Positions 42,968 to 52,391 of a DNA stretch of 64,000 bases are shown here, in pieces. The notes beneath the pieces are model-generated. The model was given only the letters and a program-made list of their open reading frames with translations, did not search any database and had not been told where the DNA came from. Position numbers and translations under genes: made by a program. How positions within the stretch are numbered: the first letter of the stretch is position 1; each line of letters starts with the position of its first letter. Origin of the DNA: Hyunsoonleella pacifica (GTDB lineage: Bacteria; Bacteroidota; Bacteroidia; Flavobacteriales; Flavobacteriaceae); the NCBI RefSeq assembly GCF_004310335.1, contig NZ_SIRS01000002.1, positions 620,001 through 684,000 of the forward strand. Reading direction: 5' to 3'.

Positions 42968-44281
42968 TTATTCATCTTTCCAATTTAGGCGATCCATTTG
43001 GTTGTATGGCCAAGGTGCACCATTATTCTCTATATTAGACATCATATTATTTAATTCGGTTGGTGCTGCACTTTGCTCCATAACCAAATAGCGTCTCATA
43101 TCCAGAATAATCGATAATGGATTTATACTTACTGGACACTCTTCTACACATGCATTACATGTTGTACATGCCCATAACTCTTCAGTAGTAATATAATCTC
43201 CTAGTAATTGCTTACCATCGTCTTTAAACGCGCCTTGGTTTGCATCAATATTTTTCCCTACTTCTTCTAATCTATCACGGGTATCCATCATTATTTTACG
43301 TGGTGATAATTTTTTCCCTGTTAAATTTGCAGGACATGCTGATGTGCAACGCCCACATTCTGTACAGGTGTAAGCATTTAGTAACTGAATTCTATTTAGA
43401 TCCATCACATCACTAGCTCCAAATTTAGCAGGAACTTCCTCTTGAGCACCTTCTGCTGGAGCTGCGTACGGGTCTGCATCTGGATCCATCATCAATTTTA
43501 CTTCGTTAGTAACAGCCTCCAGGTTATTTAATTCTCCTTTTGGTTTTATACTTCCGTAGAATACATTTGGAAATGCTAATAAGATATGCAGATGCTTAGA
43601 AAAATAAAGGTAATTAAGAAATACTAAAATCCCCAATATATGTAACCACCATGCACCTCTTTCTATAAGATGTAGTGTGGTTTCTGGTAAACTAGAAAAC
43701 CAAGGTGAGATGTGTTGACTTACAACATTTCCTGAGTTTAATGCCTGGAAATCTAGATCTGTAGCATTCATGACCAAAAATAAGGTCATCAACACTATTT
43801 CAAAATATAGAATAAAGTTACCATCATTTTTAGGCCAACTGGTCATTTCACTTTTCCAAAAGCGCGCTAGTTTTAAAACGTTTCGTCGTATCCAGAATAT
43901 AATTACTGATAGTAAAACTAAACATGCCAAAACTTCAAAAGTTCCTATTAAAAAACCGTAAACTGATTCTGGTAATACTTTTAAGCCTATACGGTGTGTG
44001 CCAAATAAACCGTCTATTATAATTTCTAGTACTTCAACATTAATAATTATAAAGCCTATATAAACGATTAAGTGCAAAATACCAGATACGGGACGACGTA
44101 CCATCTTACTTTGTCCTAATGCTATATTTACAACATTTTTCCAGCGTTGCGATTTGTTATCTGACGCATCAACATCATGACCAAGTTTGATGTTTCTAAT
44201 AAGTTTTTTTACATTTTTTGAAAAGTAGCCAATACCTAATACTAAGGCAATAGCAAATAGAATATTGGGTAAATAGGTCAT
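42968..44281 (-). CDS. Membrane-bound 4Fe-4S dicluster protein (HdrC/E-like fusion)
   Basis: A 437-residue protein. Residues ~1-245 have five or six transmembrane helices with histidines suitable for b-type haem ('GILHLIVYIGFIIINVEVLE', 'WWLHILGILVFLNYLYFSKH'). The C-terminal part holds two 4Fe-4S motifs: 'CTECGRCTSACPANLTG' (~315) and 'CTTCNACVEECPVSINP' (~372). This is a fused HdrE (NarI-like) plus HdrC architecture that passes electrons between the membrane and a CCG-type partner, encoded next downstream at 42034. It starts 2 bp after the MlaD-family gene. Conserved in Flavobacteriaceae; electron partners are not known. Confidence 0.88.
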   Translation of the reverse strand: MTYLPNILFAIALVLGIGYFSKNVKKLIRNIKLGHDVDASDNKSQRWKNVVNIALGQSKMVRRPVSGILHLIVYIGFIIINVEVLEIIIDGLFGTHRIGLKVLPESVYGFLIGTFEVLACLVLLSVIIFWIRRNVLKLARFWKSEMTSWPKNDGNFILYFEIVLMTLFLVMNATDLDFQALNSGNVVSQHISPWFSSLPETTLHLIERGAWWLHILGILVFLNYLYFSKHLHILLAFPNVFYGSIKPKGELNNLEAVTNEVKLMMDPDADPYAAPAEGAQEEVPAKFGASDVMDLNRIQLLNAYTCTECGRCTSACPANLTGKKLSPRKIMMDTRDRLEEVGKNIDANQGAFKDDGKQLLGDYITTEELWACTTCNACVEECPVSINPLSIILDMRRYLVMEQSAAPTELNNMMSNIENNGAPWPYNQMDRLNWKDE

Positions 44282-44283
44282 GC

Positions 44284-45222
44284 TTAGTTAGTTTCTTCTT
44301 TATATGGTATCTCCTTTTTGGATAGGATTCTGAAATAACGTTTAGGGTGTAATTTCACATCACGTAATAATTCCTCTAGCTCTTTTGAAGCGCCTTTCAT
44401 ATTATTATATAGTGCTTCATCTTTAAGCAATTTCCCCATAGAGCCTTCTCCTTTTTCGAAATCGGTTAAAATAGCATCTACGTTTTTTAAAGTTGACTCT
44501 AAGTTATTAACTGTTTGCGCAATATTGGTACTAGCAATAGAGTCTGATACTTTGACTAAGTTTGAAGATACAGTTTCAAAATTGCTTAGTGATTTATTTA
44601 ACTTACTATCTTCTCTTGAAATTAATGTGTTCAAAGATTTTGATGTGGTTTTAAACTCACTCATTAACTGATCCAACCCAGCAATACTACTTCTTAGATT
44701 AGATTTTGTATTAGCATCAAAAACTTCATTAAGGTTTATCAAAAGCGCATCTGCTTCAGACATCATCTTTTCTATCTTCTCTTGCAAAGGTGTTAATCTT
44801 TGATTTACCAGTTCACTAAGTCCTGCTTTTACGCCTCCAATAAGTTTATCACCATCTTTAGCATTTTCAGCCCCATCAAAAGCTGGAACTATTGCAATAG
44901 CCTTACCTCCTATTAAGCCTGTTTCGTATAATTCTGCGCGACTATTTTTAGAAAACTCAAATTCACTATTTACTACAAGTTTAACTTTCAATTTCCCAGA
45001 GCCATCTCCTTTAAAATCTATATCCATAACTTTACCAACAGAGAGCCCATTAATAGTTACTGGTGTAGAGGCAACTAAACCTTCAACATTTTCGTATTCT
45101 GCATAAAATGTTCTGGAAGAATCAAGTAGATTTTTTCCCTTTAAGTAATTAAACCCAAAAATGAATAGTATAATTCCAGACAATACAAGAATGCCTGTTT
45201 TTACTTCTTTTGATATTTTCAA
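44284..45222 (-). CDS. MlaD/MCE-family lipid-transport protein
   Basis: A 312-residue protein: one N-terminal transmembrane anchor (~8-25), an MCE domain at ~35-115 ('FYAEYENVEGLVASTPVTIN', 'GLSVGKVMDIDF', 'AELYETGLIGGKAIAI'), then a long amphipathic or coiled region with 'NLEVFDAN'-type helices, ending in a basic tail ('VKLHPKRYFRI'). MCE proteins carry lipids between the inner and outer membranes. The ATPase and permease partners are not adjacent here, as is common in the Bacteroidota. It is placed between the amidase (51 bp upstream) and the Fe-S membrane protein (2 bp downstream). Confidence 0.9.
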   Translation of the reverse strand: MKISKEVKTGILVLSGIILFIFGFNYLKGKNLLDSSRTFYAEYENVEGLVASTPVTINGLSVGKVMDIDFKGDGSGKLKVKLVVNSEFEFSKNSRAELYETGLIGGKAIAIVPAFDGAENAKDGDKLIGGVKAGLSELVNQRLTPLQEKIEKMMSEADALLINLNEVFDANTKSNLRSSIAGLDQLMSEFKTTSKSLNTLISREDSKLNKSLSNFETVSSNLVKVSDSIASTNIAQTVNNLESTLKNVDAILTDFEKGEGSMGKLLKDEALYNNMKGASKELEELLRDVKLHPKRYFRILSKKEIPYKEETN

Positions 45223-45273
45223 AATTTGCTTTCTTTTAAAAACAAATTTAAAATAAATTTAGATAGAAACTTA

Positions 45274-46407
45274 TTAATTTGAAGCTGTTTTTAGCACATC
45301 TGCTAACGAAACCCTATTTCCGTTCTTGAAGGCGACTACAAAACTACTAGCATAACCTTTTGCTTTTGCTTCTTTTACTAAAGACTTCGCCTTGTTATAA
45401 TCTGAAGTGTTGCCGTAAAAATATTTATACAAACTCCCTTGACTAATTCGAGAAATATTTTTTAATCCTTTAAAGTTATAAGATTTGGGTTCTAAGGCTC
45501 TTGAACTCGCTGCTATTTGAACTTTAAAATTAACACCTTCTATAATTCTTTGTTCAAGATGTTCACTAGATGATTTTTGAGAATCATCATTTTTAGCTGC
45601 AACAGATTTTAACTTATTTTGAAATATACTATTTACATACTTTTCTATGGCATTAAATAATGACTTGGTCATTACCTGTTTTCCTTTTTTAGAATTTAAA
45701 TAATCTTCTTCTTTTTTATTAGTTAAAAACCCTAATTCCACAAGTACACTAGGCATATAAGTGTATGCCAAAACATATAAACCTGCTTGTTTAACCCCTC
45801 TACTTTTTCGCTTACCAGTAACTTTAAACTCCGTTTCTATATAATTTGCTAACTCTATACTATGATCTAGATAATCTTCTTGAGCTAAAATTAAACTTAT
45901 TAAGGATTCTGGCGAGTTAGGGTTAAAATCTTTATATGTTTCCTCATAGTTATCTTCTAGGAAAATCACTGAATTTTCGCGTTTTGCAACTTCAAGATTT
46001 GCTGCGTTTTTGTGAAGTCCCAAAACAAACGTTTCTGAACCATACGCAGAACCTTTACCTCCTGGTTGCGCATTACAATGTATTGATATAAACAAATCTG
46101 CCTTCTCATCATTAGCAAAAACAGCACGTTTATTCAAAGTAGGATAGGTATCTTTTGTTCTGGTATATAACACTTTTACATTGGGCATGTGCTTTTTAAT
46201 GAGCTTTCCCAAAGCTAAAGTTACATCAAGAGCTATATCTTTCTCTGCTGTTTTATACCTCTTAGTACCCGGAGTTCCAGAATCTTTACCCCCGTGTCCA
46301 GCATCCAAAACAACAACAAACTTATCATTAGATTGTGCATTATTAGGCAAGCTAAATGTTAATACTATTATAAAACATACGAAATGTAATATGATGTTCG
46401 TTTTCAT
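45274..46407 (-). CDS. N-acetylmuramoyl-L-alanine amidase (AmiC-type)
   Basis: A 377-residue secreted protein with a signal peptide (1-24, 'LPNNAQS'). The amidase_3 domain spans ~30-245: 'FVVVLDAGHGGKDSGTPG' (zinc His ~38), 'ISIHCNAQPGGKGSAYGSET', and 'PSVLVELGFLTNKKEED' with the catalytic Glu. The ~90-residue C-terminus ('VNFKVQIAASSRALEPKSYN', 'KYFYGNTSDYNKAKSLVKEA') is SPOR-like and would bind denuded septal glycan. It cleaves between MurNAc and L-Ala in daughter-cell separation. It is divergent from LptD with 160 bp between them and heads the MlaD/Fe-S unit. Confidence 0.92.
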   Translation of the reverse strand: MKTNIILHFVCFIIVLTFSLPNNAQSNDKFVVVLDAGHGGKDSGTPGTKRYKTAEKDIALDVTLALGKLIKKHMPNVKVLYTRTKDTYPTLNKRAVFANDEKADLFISIHCNAQPGGKGSAYGSETFVLGLHKNAANLEVAKRENSVIFLEDNYEETYKDFNPNSPESLISLILAQEDYLDHSIELANYIETEFKVTGKRKSRGVKQAGLYVLAYTYMPSVLVELGFLTNKKEEDYLNSKKGKQVMTKSLFNAIEKYVNSIFQNKLKSVAAKNDDSQKSSSEHLEQRIIEGVNFKVQIAASSRALEPKSYNFKGLKNISRISQGSLYKYFYGNTSDYNKAKSLVKEAKAKGYASSFVVAFKNGNRVSLADVLKTASN

Positions 46408-46562
46408 GTGGTAATTGTTAAATTTTGAATATATAATTCAATTTTACCTAAAAAGGTTCAGTTTTTGATTACATAATGGTTTATCATTAGGACTTTATAA
46501 TTTGGTTTATTTCAAATGAAAATTTTCTAATGAAATATAAATTAAACCCAGAAAAATATATG

Positions 46563-46570
46563 TAATTTTG
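46563..46570 (+). promoter_or_regulatory. -7 promoter box upstream of lptD
   Basis: taattttg matches TAnnTTTG exactly. The TTG of the longest possible lptD frame (46568) lies inside it, which argues against that TTG as the start and favours the TTG at 46619. No clear -33 element. Confidence 0.45.
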
Positions 46571-46618
46571 GCATTTCAAAAACCGAGCCATACTTTTACA
46601 AAAATACATTTAAAAGCG

Positions 46619-49351
46619 TTGCGTACAAACCAATTTAAAATACTTTTTGCATTGAGTTTTACAGTGTTTATCAACACTTTTAGCTTCGCCCAAGATATCC
46701 CGAAAAAGGAAAAATCTATTGAAGCAGTCCCTCAAAAAAAACAAGATACTGTTGTAAAATCTCTTGATAGTATTATAAAACCTGAAGTTTCTAAGACACT
46801 TCAAGACTCTACAGTTACAGACTCCATCAAACCAAAAAAGAAAGAGTTTTTAGAAAATATTGTTATCTATAAGGCACAGGATTACACCTCTATGAATCAG
46901 AGAAAGCAAAAATTATATCTCTACAATGAAGCAGAGATTACTTATGGAGATTTAAATATTAAAGCTGGAGATATTACCATAGATTATACCAAGGATGAAG
47001 TTACTGCTAAAGGAATTGTAGATTCTACAGGAACATATACCCAAGCTCCTGTTTTTGATCAAGGTGGTAATATTGTAAAACCAGACTCAATAATATTTAA
47101 TACAAAATCTCAAAAAGCACTTATTTATAATAGTATTACTGAACAAGGTGAAGGTACTGTTATAGCTAAGGTTACCAAAAAAGAAAATGATTCTGTATAT
47201 TTTATAAAAGATGCCAAATATACTACGGCAGAAGATTTGGAGGATCCTGAGTACTACATTTTACTAAAAAGAGCTAAAATTGTTCCCAAGAAAAAAATTG
47301 TTACTGGGCCAGCGCAGATGTATTTTTACGATGTTCCAACTCCAATATGGATGCCATTTAGTTTCTTTCCACAAAGACCTGCAAATACTGCTGCTTCAGG
47401 AGTGTTAATTCCAACATTTGGAGAACAAAACGAGAGAGGTTATTTTTTACAAAATGGAGGATATTATTTTGCTATTAGTCCTCATGTAGATCTGGCACTT
47501 ATGGGAGATTACTATACTAATGGGAGTTATGGTGTTAGAGGAGAGAGTACTTATGCTTTACGCTATAAGTTTAGTGGTAATTTTGGTTTTAGATACGAAA
47601 ACTTAATAACCAGTGAACGTGGATTCCCCGATTACTCTAAAACCACTGTATACAATCTCAGGTGGTCGCACAGTCAGGATGCTAAGGCAAGTCCAAACTC
47701 ACGATTTTCTGCTTCTGTAAACCTAGGTAGTAGTACCTTTTTTAGAGCATCTTTGAATCAAGCTACTACAGGCGCATTTTTAAATAATACCTTGGCTTCA
47801 TCAGTTTCTTATTCTAAAACATTTCAAGGAGAGCCTCAGATAGATTTTAGTGTAACAGCAACACACTCACAAAATACACAAACACAACAAATAAATATGA
47901 CGCTCCCAACTTTTCAGGCTAACATGGGGCGTGTATTTCCTTTTGCTCCTAAAGCAGGAACTAAGAAGGGAATGATTCAAAACATCAACTTTCAATATAA
48001 TGTTCGAGGGGAAAACCGAATTCAAACTACTGATTCTTTATTCTTCAAAAAAGAGATGTTTGATGATGCTAAAGCAGGTTTTCAGCATTCTGTTCCCTTA
48101 AGTACAAATTTCAAATTATTTAAGCATTTTAGTGTAAGTGCTAGTAGTAGTTTTAATGAGGTATGGACATTTAATACCATTGATAGGCGTTTTGATTTTG
48201 ATACTAGAGAAACTATTACGGATACTATAAAGGGGTTTGATTCTTACAGAACTTACAATTTTAGTACTAGTATTGGTACTACAATTTATGGAATGTTCAA
48301 TTTTGAAAAAAAGGGAGAAGATAAAAAGTTAAAAGCTATACGACATGTAATGCGCCCAGCAATTAGCTATAATATTAATCCTGCTTTTGACAGATATTAC
48401 GATAGTTATGAAACTGAAGTTATAACAGCCGATGGTGTTACTAGAGACGATGTTGAATTTACACGTTTTGAGCAAAGTTTATTTGGTGTTCCAAATAGGC
48501 GATTTTCCAGCTCAATGGGGATATCTCTATCCAATAATTTTGAAGCCAAGGTAAGAGATAAAGATTCTACTAAAACTGAGCCCAAAAAGATAATACTCTT
48601 AAATAACTTTAATTTATCTACTGCTTATAATTTTGCCGGAGACTCTTTACAGTGGAGTCCTGTAAGAATAAATGGTGGTACACAATTATTTGATAAAAAA
48701 TTAAGTGTAAACTTTAGTGCAACACTAGATCCTTATGCTCTAGATAACAACAACAGAAGAATAAACACCTTTAATATAGATAATGGCGGTAGTTTGTTTA
48801 GGCTTACAAGCGCTAATATGAATATGAGTTATTCTATCTCTAGTAAAGGCGGTGATAAAAAAGATGATAATGCCAGAGATGCTAGTGTAGAAGAAAACAT
48901 TAGGAATGGAGGAAGAGCAGATGATTTATTTGGGCGTTCAGAAGATTTTACGAGTAAACGTTTTGACGCTAATGCCAAAAAAGACGAGGATAAAGAGGAT
49001 GATAAATTTTACAATTTTAAAGTACCTTGGAGTTTAAGGTTAGCGTACGCTGTAAATTATTCCAATCAAAGACGAAATAATGAGATAGCATCACACTCTT
49101 TAATGTTCTCAGGAGATATTGAGTTATCCCCAAAATGGTCTGTTGGAGGCTCTTCTGGATACGATTTTAAGGACCATGGATTCACATTTACCCAATTACG
49201 CTTTGAGCGGGATTTGCTTAGTTGGCGAATGAATTTTAGTTGGGTGCCCTTTAGTTCAAGAAGTTCATGGAATTTCTTTATAGGTATAAAGTCTAATATT
49301 CTTAAAGACCTTAAATACGAACAAAGAAGACAACCAGATCAAACATTATAA
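46619..49351 (+). CDS. lptD: LPS-assembly protein LptD
   Basis: From TTG 46619 it is 910 residues. I prefer this start because it gives a compact signal peptide ('RTNQFKILFALSFTVF' to 'FSFAQD') and the upstream TTG lies in a promoter box. After a Lys-rich linker, an OstA/LptA-like beta-jellyroll covers ~75-200 ('AEITYGDLNIKAGDITIDYT', 'AKGIVDSTG'). The remainder is the LptD outer-membrane barrel, including 'VPTPIWMPFSFFPQRPANTA' and 'SGVLIPTFGE', the usual plug/barrel entrance. With LptE it inserts lipopolysaccharide into the outer leaflet. It is followed 39 bp later by a RidA gene. The length is normal for flavobacterial LptD. Confidence 0.88.
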   Translation: MRTNQFKILFALSFTVFINTFSFAQDIPKKEKSIEAVPQKKQDTVVKSLDSIIKPEVSKTLQDSTVTDSIKPKKKEFLENIVIYKAQDYTSMNQRKQKLYLYNEAEITYGDLNIKAGDITIDYTKDEVTAKGIVDSTGTYTQAPVFDQGGNIVKPDSIIFNTKSQKALIYNSITEQGEGTVIAKVTKKENDSVYFIKDAKYTTAEDLEDPEYYILLKRAKIVPKKKIVTGPAQMYFYDVPTPIWMPFSFFPQRPANTAASGVLIPTFGEQNERGYFLQNGGYYFAISPHVDLALMGDYYTNGSYGVRGESTYALRYKFSGNFGFRYENLITSERGFPDYSKTTVYNLRWSHSQDAKASPNSRFSASVNLGSSTFFRASLNQATTGAFLNNTLASSVSYSKTFQGEPQIDFSVTATHSQNTQTQQINMTLPTFQANMGRVFPFAPKAGTKKGMIQNINFQYNVRGENRIQTTDSLFFKKEMFDDAKAGFQHSVPLSTNFKLFKHFSVSASSSFNEVWTFNTIDRRFDFDTRETITDTIKGFDSYRTYNFSTSIGTTIYGMFNFEKKGEDKKLKAIRHVMRPAISYNINPAFDRYYDSYETEVITADGVTRDDVEFTRFEQSLFGVPNRRFSSSMGISLSNNFEAKVRDKDSTKTEPKKIILLNNFNLSTAYNFAGDSLQWSPVRINGGTQLFDKKLSVNFSATLDPYALDNNNRRINTFNIDNGGSLFRLTSANMNMSYSISSKGGDKKDDNARDASVEENIRNGGRADDLFGRSEDFTSKRFDANAKKDEDKEDDKFYNFKVPWSLRLAYAVNYSNQRRNNEIASHSLMFSGDIELSPKWSVGGSSGYDFKDHGFTFTQLRFERDLLSWRMNFSWVPFSSRSSWNFFIGIKSNILKDLKYEQRRQPDQTL

Positions 49352-49390
49352 GTTTTACTTTTGCTGGTGTTTTAATTTTATACTATTCAA

Positions 49391-49771
49391 ATGAAAAAAA
49401 TAATCACAACGGATAAAGCTCCAGCTCCATTAGGTCCATATAATCAAGCCATACTGAGTGGAAATACACTATATCTATCTGGACAAATTGCTATAAACCC
49501 CGAAACTGGGCGTTTAGTTTTAAGCGATATTACATCTGAAACTATGCAGATTATGCAAAACCTGAAAGCTGTTTTAGCAGCTGCGGGTTATACATTTGAA
49601 GATGTTGTAAAATCTTCAATATTTATAGTTAACATGGATGATTTTAGTTTAATTAATGATGTATATGGTAGCTTTTTTAATGATGAAATCGCACCAGCGA
49701 GGGAAACAGTGCAGGTAGCTAGGTTACCTAAAAATGTGAATGTAGAAATAAGTATGATTGCAGAAAAATAA
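49391..49771 (+). CDS. RidA-family enamine/imine deaminase
   Basis: A 126-residue RidA/YjgF/UK114 protein of full family length: 'APAPLGPYNQAILSGNTLYL', 'SGQIAINPETG', 'VLAAAGYTFEDVVKSSIFI', 'APARETVQVARLPKNVNVEI' (the conserved Arg for substrate carboxylate in 'ARET') and the final 'SMIAEK'. It hydrolyses reactive 2-aminoacrylate-type enamines released by PLP enzymes. It lies 39 bp after lptD in the same direction, an arrangement I recall in related genomes, though the two jobs are unrelated. Confidence 0.93.
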   Translation: MKKIITTDKAPAPLGPYNQAILSGNTLYLSGQIAINPETGRLVLSDITSETMQIMQNLKAVLAAAGYTFEDVVKSSIFIVNMDDFSLINDVYGSFFNDEIAPARETVQVARLPKNVNVEISMIAEK

Positions 49772-49774
49772 AAA

Positions 49775-51211
49775 CTAAGACACCTGTTCTTCCTTTTTTA
49801 AAGCATATTTTTTTAAGACACTACTCAGCCTCTTATTATCTATAGGTTTTGCCAAAAACTCATCAACTCCGGCAGCCTTTGCCTTTTCAATATCTTCTTC
49901 AAAAGCACTAGCCGATACGGCTACAATTGGGATATTATTTTTTGAGTACTTATCAGAGTTTTTTATAATTCTTGTAGCTTCATAACCATTAATTTTAGGC
50001 ATATAAATATCCATAAAAATCATATCAAAATTAATTACTTTATACAGATTTACAGCGTCTAAACCATTGCTTACAAATGTACATTCTGCACCATGCTGTT
50101 CTAATAAAAATTTAATTACTTTTTGATTCATTTTGCTATCCTCAGCAACCAAAACACTAAACCTATAATCATATTTATTTAATAAAATTGGAATGTCTTT
50201 AGGTGGCTCTTCAATCACATTAAGTGTTTTTTGTAATTGCAAACTAAAATAAAATGTAGATCCTTCGTTCTCCTTACTTTCAAACTTTAGTTCTCCTCCC
50301 ATTAACTCTATAAGCTTTTTACTTACAGTTAACCCAGTTCCTGAGCCTTTATAGTGTTGTATAGTTCTAGACAAGCTTTTCTCTTCAATACTTTTTAAAG
50401 TCTCCTTTTGTTCAAAATAACTCATACCTATACCTGTATCCTTTACATAAAATGAAACTACTTGTAGGTTATCATAAGTAACTTTATGGTCAATAGTAAC
50501 TTCTATTTTCCCATTATTTGTAAACTTAATAGCGTTGTTAATTAAATTGATAAGTACTTGTTGAATTTTAGCAAAATCACCTAGTAATAAAAAATCCTGT
50601 TTTTTATCAATCAAGAATTTATAGCTGAAATCCAAATTATTTTCCCAAGCTTGATATTCAAATATTTTAAATAGTTTAATAAAGTCTGATTTCAAGCGAA
50701 TGGGTACTTGTTCTATTTTTAAATCTGTATTGAGATCTTTGGAATTATTTAAAACCATATTGATTAGCTGTAGTAAGTGTTCTGAAGAATACTCAGCAAT
50801 CTCAAGTTGAGCCTGTTGATCGGAATCCAAATTAGTGTTTTTTAACATACGAATCATCCCCAAAATTGTACTCAAAGGAATACGGATTTCATGACTCATA
50901 TTCTCTAAATAGATAGATTTATGTTCAGAACTCTCTGTTGCTAATTCTAATTCATCTACTAATTCGTCAATTCTATTATTCAAATAGGACTCAACAACCT
51001 CATTGCCTACTTGAGTTCTCAATACATACAAAAAACCACAAGTAACCACTACTAGAATCATCAATACTAATAAGGCAAACGTTGAAAAATAATCAGCACT
51101 ATATGAAGAGTGACTTCCAATAAAAAATAGAACTCCTAAACTTATCAGACCTAAGATAAAACCAAAAGTCCATAGTCTGAAACCTTGCTTGGATTTGGGA
51201 TGAAATTTCAT
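49775..51211 (-). CDS. Hybrid sensor histidine kinase with receiver domain
   Basis: I take ATG 51211 ('MKFHPKSKQGFRLWTFGF') and not the TTG at 51244, giving 478 residues. Two transmembrane helices (~14-32 and ~42-62) with almost no periplasmic loop; a HisKA domain with 'NMSHEIRIPLSTILGMI' (phospho-His ~116); a HATPase_c domain at ~210-330 ('QVLINLINNAIKFTNNGKIE', 'VKDTGIGM', 'GSGTGLTVSKKLIELMGGEL'); and a C-terminal REC domain at ~350-470 ('FSVLVAEDSKMNQKVIKFLL', 'MIFMDIYMPKINGYEATRII', phospho-Asp ~405). There is no separate sensor domain or output regulator, so the signal is probably sensed in the membrane and passed to a distant partner. It is convergent with ridA. Confidence 0.9.
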   Translation of the reverse strand: MKFHPKSKQGFRLWTFGFILGLISLGVLFFIGSHSSYSADYFSTFALLVLMILVVVTCGFLYVLRTQVGNEVVESYLNNRIDELVDELELATESSEHKSIYLENMSHEIRIPLSTILGMIRMLKNTNLDSDQQAQLEIAEYSSEHLLQLINMVLNNSKDLNTDLKIEQVPIRLKSDFIKLFKIFEYQAWENNLDFSYKFLIDKKQDFLLLGDFAKIQQVLINLINNAIKFTNNGKIEVTIDHKVTYDNLQVVSFYVKDTGIGMSYFEQKETLKSIEEKSLSRTIQHYKGSGTGLTVSKKLIELMGGELKFESKENEGSTFYFSLQLQKTLNVIEEPPKDIPILLNKYDYRFSVLVAEDSKMNQKVIKFLLEQHGAECTFVSNGLDAVNLYKVINFDMIFMDIYMPKINGYEATRIIKNSDKYSKNNIPIVAVSASAFEEDIEKAKAAGVDEFLAKPIDNKRLSSVLKKYALKKEEQVS

Positions 51212-51307
51212 TAAAGCTAAAATAGCATTAAAGATAAGAAACAATATCGATTTATTTATGTTATAAAAATATATTTTCGTTTAAGTGATTTAAAATCGTA
51301 AAAGCCT

Positions 51308-51315
51308 TAATTTTG
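51308..51315 (+). promoter_or_regulatory. -7 promoter box of guaC
   Basis: taattttg, exact TAnnTTTG match, 23 bp upstream of the ATG at 51339. The -33 region is not clear. Confidence 0.5.
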
Positions 51316-51338
51316 GATGCTATTAAAATGAGTATCTC

Positions 51339-52379
51339 ATGCGAATTGAATATGATATTAAATTAGGGTTTAAGGATGTTATGATTCGTCCAAAGCGCTC
51401 AACACTTAAAAGCCGAAAAGAGGTAAACCTTGAAAGGGAATTTAAGTTTTTACATAGTTCATTAACTTGGTCTGGAATTCCAATTATTGCTGCCAATATG
51501 GATACTGTTGGCACTTTTAAAATGGCAAATGAGTTATCTAAAGCTAAGCTATTTACCACCATACATAAACACTATACTACAGGTGAATGGAGTACGTTTT
51601 TAAATACTTCCCCTAAAGGTATTGAAAACCATATTGCAGTAAGTACTGGTATAGGTAAGCAGGATGCCATACGCCTTTCTGAAAATATTAAAGCAAATCC
51701 CCAATTACAATTTATTTGTATTGATGTTGCTAATGGGTATTCTGAGCATTTTACTGATTTTGTAAAACAAACAAGAGATGATTACCCAGAAAAAGTAATT
51801 ATTGCTGGTAATGTTGTTACAGGAGAAATGGTAGAAGAGTTGTTACTTTCTGGTGCAGATATTATAAAAGTAGGTATAGGTCCGGGATCGGTTTGTACAA
51901 CAAGAGTTAAAACTGGTGTTGGCTATCCTCAACTATCTGCTATTATTGAATGTGCTGATGCTGCCCATGGTTTAGGAGGTCAAATAATTAGTGATGGTGG
52001 ATGTACAACCCCTGGTGATGTAGCTAAAGCGTTTGGAGCTGGTGCTGACTTTGTAATGTTAGGTGGTATGTTTGCGGGACATGATGAAAGCGGTGGCAGT
52101 ATAATTGAACGTAATGGTAAACAGTACAGAAAGTTCTACGGTATGAGTTCTGCTACTGCAATGGACAAACATTCTGGAGGTGTAGCTGATTATAGAGCTA
52201 GTGAAGGTAAAACGGTTGAAGTGCCTTACCGAGGTAAAGTCGCTGATACTATAAAAGATATTTTAGGTGGCTTACGCAGTACTTGTACTTATGTTGGTGC
52301 TTCTAGATTGAAGGAACTAACCAAACGCACAACTTTTATTAGGGTTGCTGAGCAAGAAAATAAAGTATATACAACTTGA
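51339..52379 (+). CDS. guaC: GMP reductase
   Basis: A 346-residue GMP reductase, normal length. Diagnostic segments: N-terminal '[20 protein letters not shown]' (GuaC-type, without the CBS pair of IMP dehydrogenase), '[16 protein letters not shown]', the flavin-free barrel phosphate loop '[20 protein letters not shown]' with catalytic Cys ~186, '[20 protein letters not shown]', and '[20 protein letters not shown]'. It converts GMP and NADPH to IMP and ammonia in purine salvage. It has its own -7 box and is convergent, 12 bp apart, with the ABC ATPase gene. Confidence 0.95.
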   Translation: MRIEYDIKLGFKDVMIRPKRSTLKSRKEVNLEREFKFLHSSLTWSGIPIIAANMDTVGTFKMANELSKAKLFTTIHKHYTTGEWSTFLNTSPKGIENHIAVSTGIGKQDAIRLSENIKANPQLQFICIDVANGYSEHFTDFVKQTRDDYPEKVIIAGNVVTGEMVEELLLSGADIIKVGIGPGSVCTTRVKTGVGYPQLSAIIECADAAHGLGGQIISDGGCTTPGDVAKAFGAGADFVMLGGMFAGHDESGGSIIERNGKQYRKFYGMSSATAMDKHSGGVADYRASEGKTVEVPYRGKVADTIKDILGGLRSTCTYVGASRLKELTKRTTFIRVAEQENKVYTT

Positions 52380-52391
52380 TATATTTAGCTG

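Noticed and set aside
46568-46618. TTG 46568 as lptD start
   Set aside because: It falls inside a TAnnTTTG promoter box; TTG 46619 gives a normal signal peptide.
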